Assembly (NCBI GenBank): GCA_937883755.1
Contig: CAKZYA010000058.1
Span: forward strand, 62,001-126,000
Direction of reading: 5' to 3'
DNA: 64,000 bases
Source: an uncultured Flammeovirgaceae bacterium
GTDB lineage: Bacteria; Bacteroidota; Bacteroidia; Cytophagales; Cyclobacteriaceae
Numbering within the stretch: position 1 is the first letter of the stretch; every line of letters begins with the position of its first letter. The notes under the pieces were generated by a model. That model saw only the letters and a list, made by a program, of their open reading frames with translations, was not told where the DNA came from and did not search any database. This document shows positions 21,097 through 30,189 of this stretch, piece by piece. The position numbers were made by a program, and so were the translations under genes.

Positions 21097-22194
21097 TCAT
21101 TCTGATAAACCTAAAATCTTCTTGGCATTGGTGCGGTATACCTTCTCGAGTACTTCATCGGGCAAATGGTAGCCATTGAACGCCCAATGATAGCTGGAGC
21201 GATTACGATCGTAGAAGTGCTCGTCGTCGGTCTCCATAATTCTGAAGAGTAGGCGGTACATAGCTGGGTCAGTGCCCATATCGGTTCCAAATACTAGTCG
21301 ATCTTGATATTTCTCGTAAAAACGGGCTACGTAACGAGGTATCGTTGCCGTTTCGGCGTAGCGGGCAGCATTATCTGCGTAGAGGTTGGGGTATTGATCA
21401 AACAGATTTCCCAAAATGCTTAGATCATAAGAACAGTTAGCGTAGTGGCAAGCAATAAAAGTTGTGGTGGGATTATCGCGAACCGCATTCTCCAGAATTT
21501 GCACCATACCCGAATGTTCGACAATATCCGGTTGATCGTCCAGCCGCCATTGGTACGCATTCATCAACCCATCGTTTTGTTCATTCATAGGTTCGTACAT
21601 CCAGATCGGTTCTGCTACATGAATACTCACGGGAATCTCCAGTTCAGCGCATTTTTCTAGTAGAGGCTTCATACGTGCATCGTCAATGTGCATTCCGTAG
21701 GCGGGAGTAGGTTTAGAGTAGAATAAGCCTTTCCCTTTATCGCCTAACTCACCCACACCTTTGGCGCCGATTTTCACGCAGCGTTCTAGTTCCGCTACGG
21801 CTGCCGAGCCGTAACCGGGTTCATCATAACCCGTGTAGTCAAATCCGCAAAATAAAATGAACCGTTCGGGGTACTGATTATAAATTTGCGCTAGTGAATC
21901 AAAGGTCTTGCCGGTTTGGTAGGTCATCACTACTGACTTATCAACCCCTACTGAATCCATCGTGCGAACCCAAGCCGCCACTTGTTCAGGGCTATCCGGA
22001 TAACTGTGCGAGTGCAGATCAATTACCGGATATTTTGCTTGCTGAATCTGGTGCGTTTCGGTTTGATACAAGGAAACAGGTCGGTAATCTTTTAGCAGTA
22101 TTTGTTCAGGGGAACTGGGCTGCCCTTGGCCAAGGCAGAAACTAGCAAATGTGAATAAAACAATCTGAAGCAGACAGGTGAGATAAGTTATCAT
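21097..22194 (-). CDS. Amidohydrolase family protein (TIM-barrel metal-dependent hydrolase)
   Basis: 365 aa; VIDLHSHSYPDSPEQVAAWVRTMDSVGVDKSV, FIACHYANC, LVFGTDMG. Confidence 0.85.
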   Translation of the reverse strand: MITYLTCLLQIVLFTFASFCLGQGQPSSPEQILLKDYRPVSLYQTETHQIQQAKYPVIDLHSHSYPDSPEQVAAWVRTMDSVGVDKSVVMTYQTGKTFDSLAQIYNQYPERFILFCGFDYTGYDEPGYGSAAVAELERCVKIGAKGVGELGDKGKGLFYSKPTPAYGMHIDDARMKPLLEKCAELEIPVSIHVAEPIWMYEPMNEQNDGLMNAYQWRLDDQPDIVEHSGMVQILENAVRDNPTTTFIACHYANCSYDLSILGNLFDQYPNLYADNAARYAETATIPRYVARFYEKYQDRLVFGTDMGTDPAMYRLLFRIMETDDEHFYDRNRSSYHWAFNGYHLPDEVLEKVYRTNAKKILGLSE

Positions 22195-22301
22195 AAGAAG
22201 CTGTATTGGTGTTTAGATTAAATATAAAAAGACAGGGCTTAGAACTGAAGAAAGCTGTGAGAATGTGCTAATTTATCACTCATGATCGGGGTTAAAAGCA
22301 G

Positions 22302-22741
22302 ATGATAAAAATTGACGCAAAGTTCATGAAAACTGCTATTGACTTAGCCAAATAAGCTCTTGCCAACCGGAGATCCTCCGGTAGGTTCAATCATTGTATT
22401 TGAAGATAAAATCATAGGGGGCATTGAATCAGGAAAATCTACTCGAGACATTACAAATTATGCTGAGATTATAGCCGTGCGAAATGCGATTCAGAACGGA
22501 TACGCTGATCAGTTATCCCAAAGTAAGCTTTATACTACTCATCCAGCATCATAAAATTCGTGAAGTTGTGTACGGAGTATTAGTTGACTTTGTCGGTGGC
22601 TTTACATCAGCCTTTGAAATTCTAAGTACTGAGAAAATTCCTGAGTGGGGGAGTAAACCAAAGGTTACCGGGGGCGTATTAGAAGATGAGTGCCGACAGC
22701 TATCTCGGCAATTTGAATTACAGCAAAAGGAAACGAAATGA
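22302..22741 (+). pseudogene. Nucleoside/cytidine deaminase-like pseudogene
   Basis: Three reading-frame segments: MIKIDAKFMKTAIDLAK-stop (frame of 22302), LPTGDPPVGSIIVFEDKIIGG..YAEIIAVRNAIQ..LYTTH (frame of 22360), HHKIREVVYGVLVDFVGGFTSAFEILS... (frame of 22484). The PCxxC zinc segment expected after LYTTH is absent. Confidence 0.8.
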
Positions 22742-22980
22742 TTATTCTAAATATTGATAAAAAAGATCCAGAGCAACTCAAAATTGCCGAGCAGATACAG
22801 TCAATGTCGTTGACCCACAAGTTGGAGCCACAAGAAGATTCAATGCTCCCCAAAATGAATGCATATGGTAAAGAGTACATTGGGTTTGAATCTATCTCGA
22901 ACGGCATCCTGGAGCTCGAGCAACTAGTGAAAGACTGGTACGAATGCCGATGCGATAAATACGAATTTGACGAACAGTAA
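22738..22980 (+). CDS. Hypothetical small protein
   Basis: 80 aa ORF overlapping the pseudogene stop by ATGA, suggesting a former operon. Confidence 0.5.
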   Translation: MIILNIDKKDPEQLKIAEQIQSMSLTHKLEPQEDSMLPKMNAYGKEYIGFESISNGILELEQLVKDWYECRCDKYEFDEQ

Positions 22981-23142
22981 TGTTGATGGCATCTGGCTGA
23001 AAGTGCCATTCATAATACTAATGACAATTGAATTTTGTGCTTTTAACCTAGTCCGTATCACATCTCCCTTTGGAAAAGGAGGGTTTTTTATCGTTGATCG
23101 AGCTGAGAAAATGCACTAATCTATCAATATTGATATAAGTAC

Positions 23143-25023
23143 CTATTCCAGTGGAACAGTCTCTCGCTTAGGATATTTTACCTTGTAACCTAGTGCAAGA
23201 GTTTGTTGGGTTTGTGGTGGTAATACCAGTTGCCACGCTACTTGTCCGGTTTCTTCCTGGTATTTTCCTTCTGAAAGGCGAATAGGATCTACACTGATAC
23301 TATTGATAGCGGGCACGGGTAGCTGATCGTAAATAGTAATATTTGCGGGCGAGGATTTCTGATTTCTAACTACTATCTCAAACTCCCGACTCTCTACTTT
23401 ATTTGCACCAATTACTCTTCGTTTGGTGAAGTCTTCCAGCTTGGTACGCTGAATGGCAATACTTTTATCCCGCCCCAGCGAAAGCGTAATAGTATCGGTT
23501 AAAGCAGTTGCATCCAGCACAGAACGCCCTACGTAGGCGTCTTCAAAGTAAAGGTTAGCTTCGCCCTCTAATAAATGATACTGGTTCCAGTTGGTTATCT
23601 GGGCGATTAAAAACGCATCTTGATCTAATTTGGGTACGGCGTAGTATCGGTAGTCAGCCTCAATATCGTATTGCTTTAGGGTAATTGATCGTTTTTCTCC
23701 GTCAGATTGAATAGAGTAGGGAGCGGCTACCTCAAAGTCTACAGTCGTCTGATTTTCTACTGTTGTAGTAATGATTGACTTAGCTTTGGGGCGAGACGAT
23801 TGCCCTCGTATTTGTACTCCCGGTACCCTACCTTGTAGCGAGCGGGAGGCTTCACTTCCGTATGCTACCACTACCACCTCATTTAAAGCTTGAATATCCG
23901 GTGACATAACTGCATCAATCTGAGAATTATCAATAGGGATATCTTGGGTAGCATAACCGATAGAAGACAAAACTAATGTTTCGGCACCATTGGGTAACGT
24001 TAGGCTATAATTACCTTCTATATCCGTAACAGTGCCTACGGTACTTCCCTTCACAAGTATATTTACTCCAGGCAATGGTTCTCCATCTTCATTAGATATT
24101 ACTTTCCCGCTCACAGTTCGTACCGACTGACCAAGTAAATCGGGGCGGCGATACACGGTATTTCGGGTGTAATTGAGTCGCCAGGTGGTTAATTCGGGGG
24201 CAACGCCACTTTGGTTGGGAGTAGCATTGGAGAACCGTAGTCTCACATTCGTCCAATCTACCCCAGTATTCTGATAGACATCGGCTTTATAGCTTAGTAA
24301 AAGTGGTTGATCTACCCTGGCTACTCGTACATCGTAATTCGGATACCAGCCCGCGTTTTCTACCAAATACGTGATGGTAAACTCAGCTTGGGTAGGTTTT
24401 TTGACATCTACCTTAATATGAACTTCACTGCTTGGCAAATCTTCTTGACCAGAAACATCGGCAATCTGCTGCTCAATCTTTTCCTGCTTTTTCTCTAATT
24501 TCTCAACTGCCAGCTTCGTTGTCAGCTCTTCTGATTTAATGGCGGATAATTCCTGATCGTAAAATACAATGGCCTGTTCTAATTGAGCTAGGACTACTCC
24601 AGAGGCATCACTTCCTAAATGTTTATTTTCGTGCAGTAAACTTTGCTTTTCACCCAAAACGGCTAGGCGGGTTTTGTGACGGGATATTTCTAATTCAATT
24701 GACTTAATAAGCTGCTGTAAACTATCTAATTGATAGTTTTTCTGCCGTTGGCTTAGATAATTATACGCATGGTTAACGGATAGAATAGTAAAATCACCTG
24801 TGGCTCTTACCTGAATACTTTTACTGTCCAGGTAGGGTGAGAGTGACTTAACCGTTAGTACTGAATGACCAGGAATAAGCCTGGCTGTTCCCGTTCGGGT
24901 AATATGGGCTCCCTGGAGAAAGACCGTTACCTCATCAATAGAAGTATTTAGTTCTGTTTGGGGTATATCCTGACCAATGGCCTGCTGAGCGAGGATAAGT
25001 AGCGTGAGTAAAATTTGTTTCAT
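23143..25023 (-). CDS. DUF4139 / mucoidy inhibitor MuiA-family protein with inserted carboxypeptidase-regulatory module
   Basis: 626 aa; N-terminal 'IDEVTVFLQGAHITRTGTARL', DUF4139 'AEFTITYLVENAGWYPNYDVRV'; insert 'VSGKVISNEDGEPLPGVNILVKGSTVGTVTDIEGNYSL..LNEVVVVAYG'. Confidence 0.85.
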   Translation of the reverse strand: MKQILLTLLILAQQAIGQDIPQTELNTSIDEVTVFLQGAHITRTGTARLIPGHSVLTVKSLSPYLDSKSIQVRATGDFTILSVNHAYNYLSQRQKNYQLDSLQQLIKSIELEISRHKTRLAVLGEKQSLLHENKHLGSDASGVVLAQLEQAIVFYDQELSAIKSEELTTKLAVEKLEKKQEKIEQQIADVSGQEDLPSSEVHIKVDVKKPTQAEFTITYLVENAGWYPNYDVRVARVDQPLLLSYKADVYQNTGVDWTNVRLRFSNATPNQSGVAPELTTWRLNYTRNTVYRRPDLLGQSVRTVSGKVISNEDGEPLPGVNILVKGSTVGTVTDIEGNYSLTLPNGAETLVLSSIGYATQDIPIDNSQIDAVMSPDIQALNEVVVVAYGSEASRSLQGRVPGVQIRGQSSRPKAKSIITTTVENQTTVDFEVAAPYSIQSDGEKRSITLKQYDIEADYRYYAVPKLDQDAFLIAQITNWNQYHLLEGEANLYFEDAYVGRSVLDATALTDTITLSLGRDKSIAIQRTKLEDFTKRRVIGANKVESREFEIVVRNQKSSPANITIYDQLPVPAINSISVDPIRLSEGKYQEETGQVAWQLVLPPQTQQTLALGYKVKYPKRETVPLE

Positions 25024-25099
25024 AATTTTTACTCATAGGATGCAAGCATGAGTAAAAATCCACACTGACCTTAAAAAAATTTTATCAATTAGTGAAAAT

Positions 25100-25552
25100 T
25101 TACAGTACTCCTTGCTCCCGAAGCCAATTAAAGATAATCTGATCCACCGGGCCAACTTCACTGATCTTCTCGTAAGTAAACCAGTCAATCTCAGCAATTT
25201 CGGCGGCGGCTTGTAACTCACCTTGGTAATCAGCAAAGTAACAAGTCATGCGTACTTCCACTCCCTCAGGTTGCCCGTGAGCTTGCGCTTGAAATGTCCC
25301 TGCCAATTTAAGTGATTCTGGAAGCAAGATTACACTCAATTCCTCTTGAATCTCTCGAGTTAGAGCTTGGGCATCGCTTTCTTCGGTTTCTCGTTTGCCG
25401 CCCGGAATATAAAAAGTGCTTCTATTACGGCTACGAGCCATCAAAATTTCCCGGTCTTTCAAAAAAATCCAGGCAAGTTTATCAATGACCGAAGGGGATG
25501 CAGACGAAGTAAACATAATAAACAGGAAAATAGTCAGATAAGTGTGAGCCAT
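25100..25552 (-). CDS. NUDIX domain-containing protein
   Basis: 150 aa; Nudix box PGGKRETEESDAQALTREIQEEL; start codon uncertain. Confidence 0.85.
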   Translation of the reverse strand: MAHTYLTIFLFIMFTSSASPSVIDKLAWIFLKDREILMARSRNRSTFYIPGGKRETEESDAQALTREIQEELSVILLPESLKLAGTFQAQAHGQPEGVEVRMTCYFADYQGELQAAAEIAEIDWFTYEKISEVGPVDQIIFNWLREQGVL

Positions 25553-25627
25553 AAAAATACCAAGAAATTACGTACATTCTTGTGACAATTCACGGCTCTA
25601 AGATTACCAACCATAAACCCTACTGTC

Positions 25628-26833
25628 ATGTCCCGACAACCTGACCCCAGATCACCTGAATCCAAGAAGGTAAACGATATTCTTGACAAGCTCATGGACT
25701 CGCCTGAGCAATTCAGCGATAAAGATATATGCACCTTACTGAACGTGGATAAAGATAATCCCGATCAGCCTTTTGGAAAAGGTGAGCTGATTTCAACTAC
25801 TGATCTGAAAAAACTAACTTTGCGGATCTTCGATCAGAATGATGATTTTAAGTTTGATAATGCCAATACGGGCTATTTGAACATCTTAAATAATATCAGT
25901 CAGAGTCGGCGGAATAGGGAGTTCTTTCGCACCATCCGGTCGGGGAAGAATGTAACACGGGTAGTTGCCGAGGGCGACTCTTGGTTTGAACACCCGGTAG
26001 TCTACGATGTCATTGACTGGCTCAGCGATTTGGGCAAAGATCGATACGCTATTTACAGTATTGCTCGGGGTGGTGATTTTCTCACCAATATGTTGGAAGA
26101 GCGGGAATACATTACCGAACTTTCGCTAATCCGTCCTGAAATATTTCTGCTCAGTGCCGGAGGCATTGAGTTAGTGAACGGACGGCGCGTTGCCCTCATG
26201 CTCGATAAGAAACGTAATTTTGTCACCGAAGAATACCAGCAAACTCATCCGATTATTCGCGATACGCTCATTCGTGGTGACCTGACGGATGAACAACGAG
26301 AAATGCTGCTGAGGGGAGTTTCATTCTTTACCAAAGAGTTCTTTGTGCTGATGGCGGTGTTAGAACTAAGCTACAAATATTTAATCAAACAGCTCCGAAA
26401 GAAATTTACTGATCTGAAGATCATCACCCACGGCTACGACTACACCATTCCTTCCTTTCAGCGAGGGCCGGGTATTGTTAAGTTTCTGATTAACCTGATC
26501 GGGGGCAACGGACAGCATTTTAAAGAGCCGATGATGCTCCGGGGAATTACCAATGAAAAAGATCAGCGGGCTATCAGCTTTGCTATGATTCATCTGTTTA
26601 GCGAAGCTATGATTAGGATTGCAACCGACCCGATTTTTGGCCGTAATGTTTACCATATCGACTGCCGGGGTTACGCTCGCGACGAAGATTGGCACGATGA
26701 ACTGCACCTTCGTCCCCGTAGTATAAAAAAAGTTGCTCAAACGTATCTGAAGGCCATGGATTCTGCTACTTCAGATCAAAAAATCTTTTTTGTTCGCCCA
26801 AAAGCGATGCACCCTGAGCAGAATGTTGTCTAA
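25628..26833 (+). CDS. SGNH/GDSL-hydrolase-like protein
   Basis: 401 aa; block I-like VVAEGDSWFEHP, 'FLLSAGGIE', C-terminal DWHDELHLRP (D..H). Confidence 0.6.
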   Translation: MSRQPDPRSPESKKVNDILDKLMDSPEQFSDKDICTLLNVDKDNPDQPFGKGELISTTDLKKLTLRIFDQNDDFKFDNANTGYLNILNNISQSRRNREFFRTIRSGKNVTRVVAEGDSWFEHPVVYDVIDWLSDLGKDRYAIYSIARGGDFLTNMLEEREYITELSLIRPEIFLLSAGGIELVNGRRVALMLDKKRNFVTEEYQQTHPIIRDTLIRGDLTDEQREMLLRGVSFFTKEFFVLMAVLELSYKYLIKQLRKKFTDLKIITHGYDYTIPSFQRGPGIVKFLINLIGGNGQHFKEPMMLRGITNEKDQRAISFAMIHLFSEAMIRIATDPIFGRNVYHIDCRGYARDEDWHDELHLRPRSIKKVAQTYLKAMDSATSDQKIFFVRPKAMHPEQNVV

Positions 26834-26944
26834 CTAATCTCCTTATTACCCCAAATTTCACTTGTCAAGTAGGGGACACTAAAATATCCCCCTTCGTGGC
26901 TATTTTATTTTGTTTCCTATTGATTAACTTCACGGGGATTAATT

Positions 26945-29527
26945 TTGGGTTCTATGACGTTCAATAAATTTTTATTTGGCATTGTTGGTGTTCTATTATT
27001 TAGCAACACGGTTTATGCCCAAGCTCCCTCAAAGCCATCGGCTGGTGAAATTCAATTGGCTCTAAAAAAGCTAAACGTACTGGGAAGTGCCTTATATCTA
27101 GCTGCTCACCCTGATGATGAAAATCAGGTAGTGATCGGCTACATGTCGCAGGTAGAGTTATTGAATACGGGCTACTTAGCCCTGACCCGGGGCGACGGAG
27201 GGCAGAACCTGATTGGCCCTGAAATTCGGGAACGGTTAGGCGTAGTACGAACACAGGAACTTATTCAAGCCCGCAATGTAGACGGTAGTCAGCAGTTCTT
27301 CACTCGAGCTATCGACTTTGGTTACTCTAAAACCTCTGATGAAACACTAAAGCTTTGGGATCGAGAGCAAATCCTGGGCGATGTAGTGTGGGTAATTCGG
27401 CAGTTCCGCCCTGATGTCATTATCACCCGTTTCCCCCCTGATTCACGGGCGGGGCACGGTCACCATACCACTTCGGGTATCCTAGCCGCCGAAGCTTTTG
27501 ATTTGGCAGGAGACCCTCAGCAGTACCCTGATCAGCTTGAGCACGTAGACCCTTGGCAGCCTACCCGGCTAATGCTGAATGAAACCAGTTGGTTCACTAA
27601 CAAAATTGATTCCATTGCGGCCGTGAACGACTCGGTACTAATTGTAGATATGGGTGTTTACCTGCCACTACTCGGAAAATCCGTACCTGAGATTGCAGCC
27701 CTAAGTCGAAGTAAGCACGAGTCGCAGGGGTTTGGTTCTACCGGAGCAAGAGGCACGCGAGTAGAATATTTTCGCCATGTGAAAGGTGAAATGGCAAAAG
27801 ATCACCCATTAGATAATATCCCTACTAGTTGGTCACGTATTGAAGGTGGAGAAACCGTAGGTGATTTGCTCCAGCAAGCCTACCAGAGCTTTGATCCCGA
27901 GCAGCCCTCGGCTATTGTGCCCACCCTACTGCAAGCCTACGAAGCCCTGAATAAGTTGCCTGATGGACACTGGAAAAGAGTAAAAACAGATGAACTCAAA
28001 GAAGTAATTCAGGCTTGCTTAGGGCTATATGTTGAGGTACGAAGTGGTACCAATGCACTAGTGCGCCGTTTTCGGGGGCAACGAACCCGACCGGGTATTG
28101 CCGAATACTCGGCTACTCCTGGCGATAGTATTACCCTTAACTTTGAAGTTATTCAGCGTAGTCCTCAGGTTGAGGTAACACTAGACCGGGTTACCGTAGC
28201 CCAGGTTGGTTACGATACTCTGATAAACAGTGACTTAGAGGAAAGCAACTCAGTAGAGTTTAATAAAAAGATAAAGTTGCCTGATAATCTGCCCTATACT
28301 GAGCCTTACTGGTTACAAGCAGAGAACGATGGTTTTACCTTTACAGTAGATGATCAAACTTTAATCGGTCGGGATGAAAACCCACCTTTGTTGAAAGGAG
28401 AGTTTGCATTAACAGTTAATGAACAACCGCTGAGTATTAGTACTCCCATCATCTACAAGCGAAACGACCCTCGCAAAGGCGAAACCTATCGTCCGTTTGT
28501 TATCATTCCCCCGGTGTTAACCAGCCTGCCGGAAAATGTATACGTGTTTGCCTCTGGAGACTCACAAACAGTTACGGCTACCGTAGAAGCGGGGCGTTCT
28601 AATATTCACGGAAAAGTATCTTTAGAAGTACCTTCGGGTTGGTCGGTTAGTCCGGCGCAGCACGACTATGATATTACCCTCAAAGGGCAACAGCAGGAGT
28701 TTAACTTTACTGTAACTCCTCCCGAAGGAGCTAGTACGGGCGAAGTTAAAGTGGTGGCGGAGTACAGTGGACAAGCTTACGACCAGAGTATGGTAACTAT
28801 TGACTACGAGCATATTCCTACCCAAACGCTACTACCTCCAGCTACGGCCAATTTGGTAAAACTAAACATTCGGAAAGAAGGCAATCTGATTGGCTACATT
28901 ATGGGAGCCGGAGATGATGTGCCAAAAGCCTTAGAGCAAATTGGCTATGAAGTGGCACTGTTAGAAGAAGATGATATTCGAATGCCCTATCTGGCAAATT
29001 TTGATGCCATTATCATTGGCATTCGAGCTTACAATACCGTGAACTGGCTGCGTTACCGCAATGACCGTCTATTGGATTATGTAGAGCAGGGGGGTACTCT
29101 CATTACTCAGTACAACACCAGTTCCCGCTTAGTAATGCAAAATTTTGCACCCTATTCATTAGAAATGTCTCGAGATCGGGTATCAGACGAAACAGCTGAA
29201 GTTCGGGTACTAGCTCCTAGTCATCCCGTGCTTAATACTCCTAATGAAATTACCCAGCAAGACTTTAACGGGTGGGTACAAGAGCGAGGACTATATTTTC
29301 CTAATAAGTGGGATGATGAGTTTACGCCTATCTTCTCTATGAACGACCCCAATGAAGACGAAAAGAAAGGAAGTTTGCTAGTAGCTCCCTACGGTAAAGG
29401 TCACTACATCTATACTGGAATATCATTCTTCCGTGAACTGCCCGCCGGTGTGCCCGGAGCGTATCGCTTGCTCACCAACTTGATCTCCCTTGGAAAAGAT
29501 GAACCCGTTGAGCGAGGGAATGAATAG
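26945..29527 (+). CDS. PIG-L/LmbE family deacetylase with large C-terminal extension
   Basis: 860 aa; signal peptide; ALYLAAHPDDENQVVIGYMSQ, GDGGQN; Ig-like/NEW3-like middle and a C-terminal amidotransferase-like region (NFDAIIIGIRAYNTV). Confidence 0.87.
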   Translation: MGSMTFNKFLFGIVGVLLFSNTVYAQAPSKPSAGEIQLALKKLNVLGSALYLAAHPDDENQVVIGYMSQVELLNTGYLALTRGDGGQNLIGPEIRERLGVVRTQELIQARNVDGSQQFFTRAIDFGYSKTSDETLKLWDREQILGDVVWVIRQFRPDVIITRFPPDSRAGHGHHTTSGILAAEAFDLAGDPQQYPDQLEHVDPWQPTRLMLNETSWFTNKIDSIAAVNDSVLIVDMGVYLPLLGKSVPEIAALSRSKHESQGFGSTGARGTRVEYFRHVKGEMAKDHPLDNIPTSWSRIEGGETVGDLLQQAYQSFDPEQPSAIVPTLLQAYEALNKLPDGHWKRVKTDELKEVIQACLGLYVEVRSGTNALVRRFRGQRTRPGIAEYSATPGDSITLNFEVIQRSPQVEVTLDRVTVAQVGYDTLINSDLEESNSVEFNKKIKLPDNLPYTEPYWLQAENDGFTFTVDDQTLIGRDENPPLLKGEFALTVNEQPLSISTPIIYKRNDPRKGETYRPFVIIPPVLTSLPENVYVFASGDSQTVTATVEAGRSNIHGKVSLEVPSGWSVSPAQHDYDITLKGQQQEFNFTVTPPEGASTGEVKVVAEYSGQAYDQSMVTIDYEHIPTQTLLPPATANLVKLNIRKEGNLIGYIMGAGDDVPKALEQIGYEVALLEEDDIRMPYLANFDAIIIGIRAYNTVNWLRYRNDRLLDYVEQGGTLITQYNTSSRLVMQNFAPYSLEMSRDRVSDETAEVRVLAPSHPVLNTPNEITQQDFNGWVQERGLYFPNKWDDEFTPIFSMNDPNEDEKKGSLLVAPYGKGHYIYTGISFFRELPAGVPGAYRLLTNLISLGKDEPVERGNE

Positions 29528-29790
29528 TTGCTTGGTGTTAGGTTAGAGTGTGTGTTTAAGTATTATGGCTCTTAAAGTTTTGAGCGATCGCATGTCGCCC
29601 GGTTTAGAGTTTGAAGTTTAGTAACATTTTACACTAGGATCAAACTCAAAACCCTGAACTTCCATATTCAGAACTATAACACCTTCACACCTAATTGGGT
29701 TAGTAGGCATTACACACAAATGCGAAGATATATGTCGTATCTAGGTTGTTATTCCATTTTTATAATTAAGCTCTTTCTACTAGATAGATT

Positions 29791-30126
29791 ATGATCATCT
29801 TTGCTCCCTGGTTCGTTAACGGAATCACCTTTGGTTTTGCCCGAGCAATTACACTGTTTCCGTTCGTATTCCTTACTCGGGTAAAGGATAAAACCAACGC
29901 TCAGCTTATCAATCACGAACGAATTCACTTAAGGCAACAGTTAGAACTATTCGTAATTCCATTTTATCTATTATACTTCGTCGAGTACATTCTACGGCGA
30001 TTAAAGGGCAGCGATCATCGACAAGCTTACCGCGCCATTAGTTTTGAGCAGGAAGCTTTTAACCACGAACAACAGTTAGATTATCTAGCCTTTCGACCAG
30101 CATTTGCTTTCTGGAAATACCTTTAA
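29791..30126 (+). CDS. Small conserved membrane protein with HExxH-like motif
   Basis: 111 aa; INHERIHLRQQLEL then TM; short version of a metallopeptidase-like signature. Confidence 0.55.
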   Translation: MIIFAPWFVNGITFGFARAITLFPFVFLTRVKDKTNAQLINHERIHLRQQLELFVIPFYLLYFVEYILRRLKGSDHRQAYRAISFEQEAFNHEQQLDYLAFRPAFAFWKYL

Positions 30127-30189
30127 AATGAATAATGACGAATGGGTAATGATTGGTCACGCAGTAAATTAATCACTATTCATCAATCA

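Noticed and set aside
23063-23090. Possible terminator ctccctttggaaaaggagggtttttta
   Set aside because: Arms pair imperfectly and lie between a plus-strand hypothetical gene and the end of a minus-strand gene; too weak to call.
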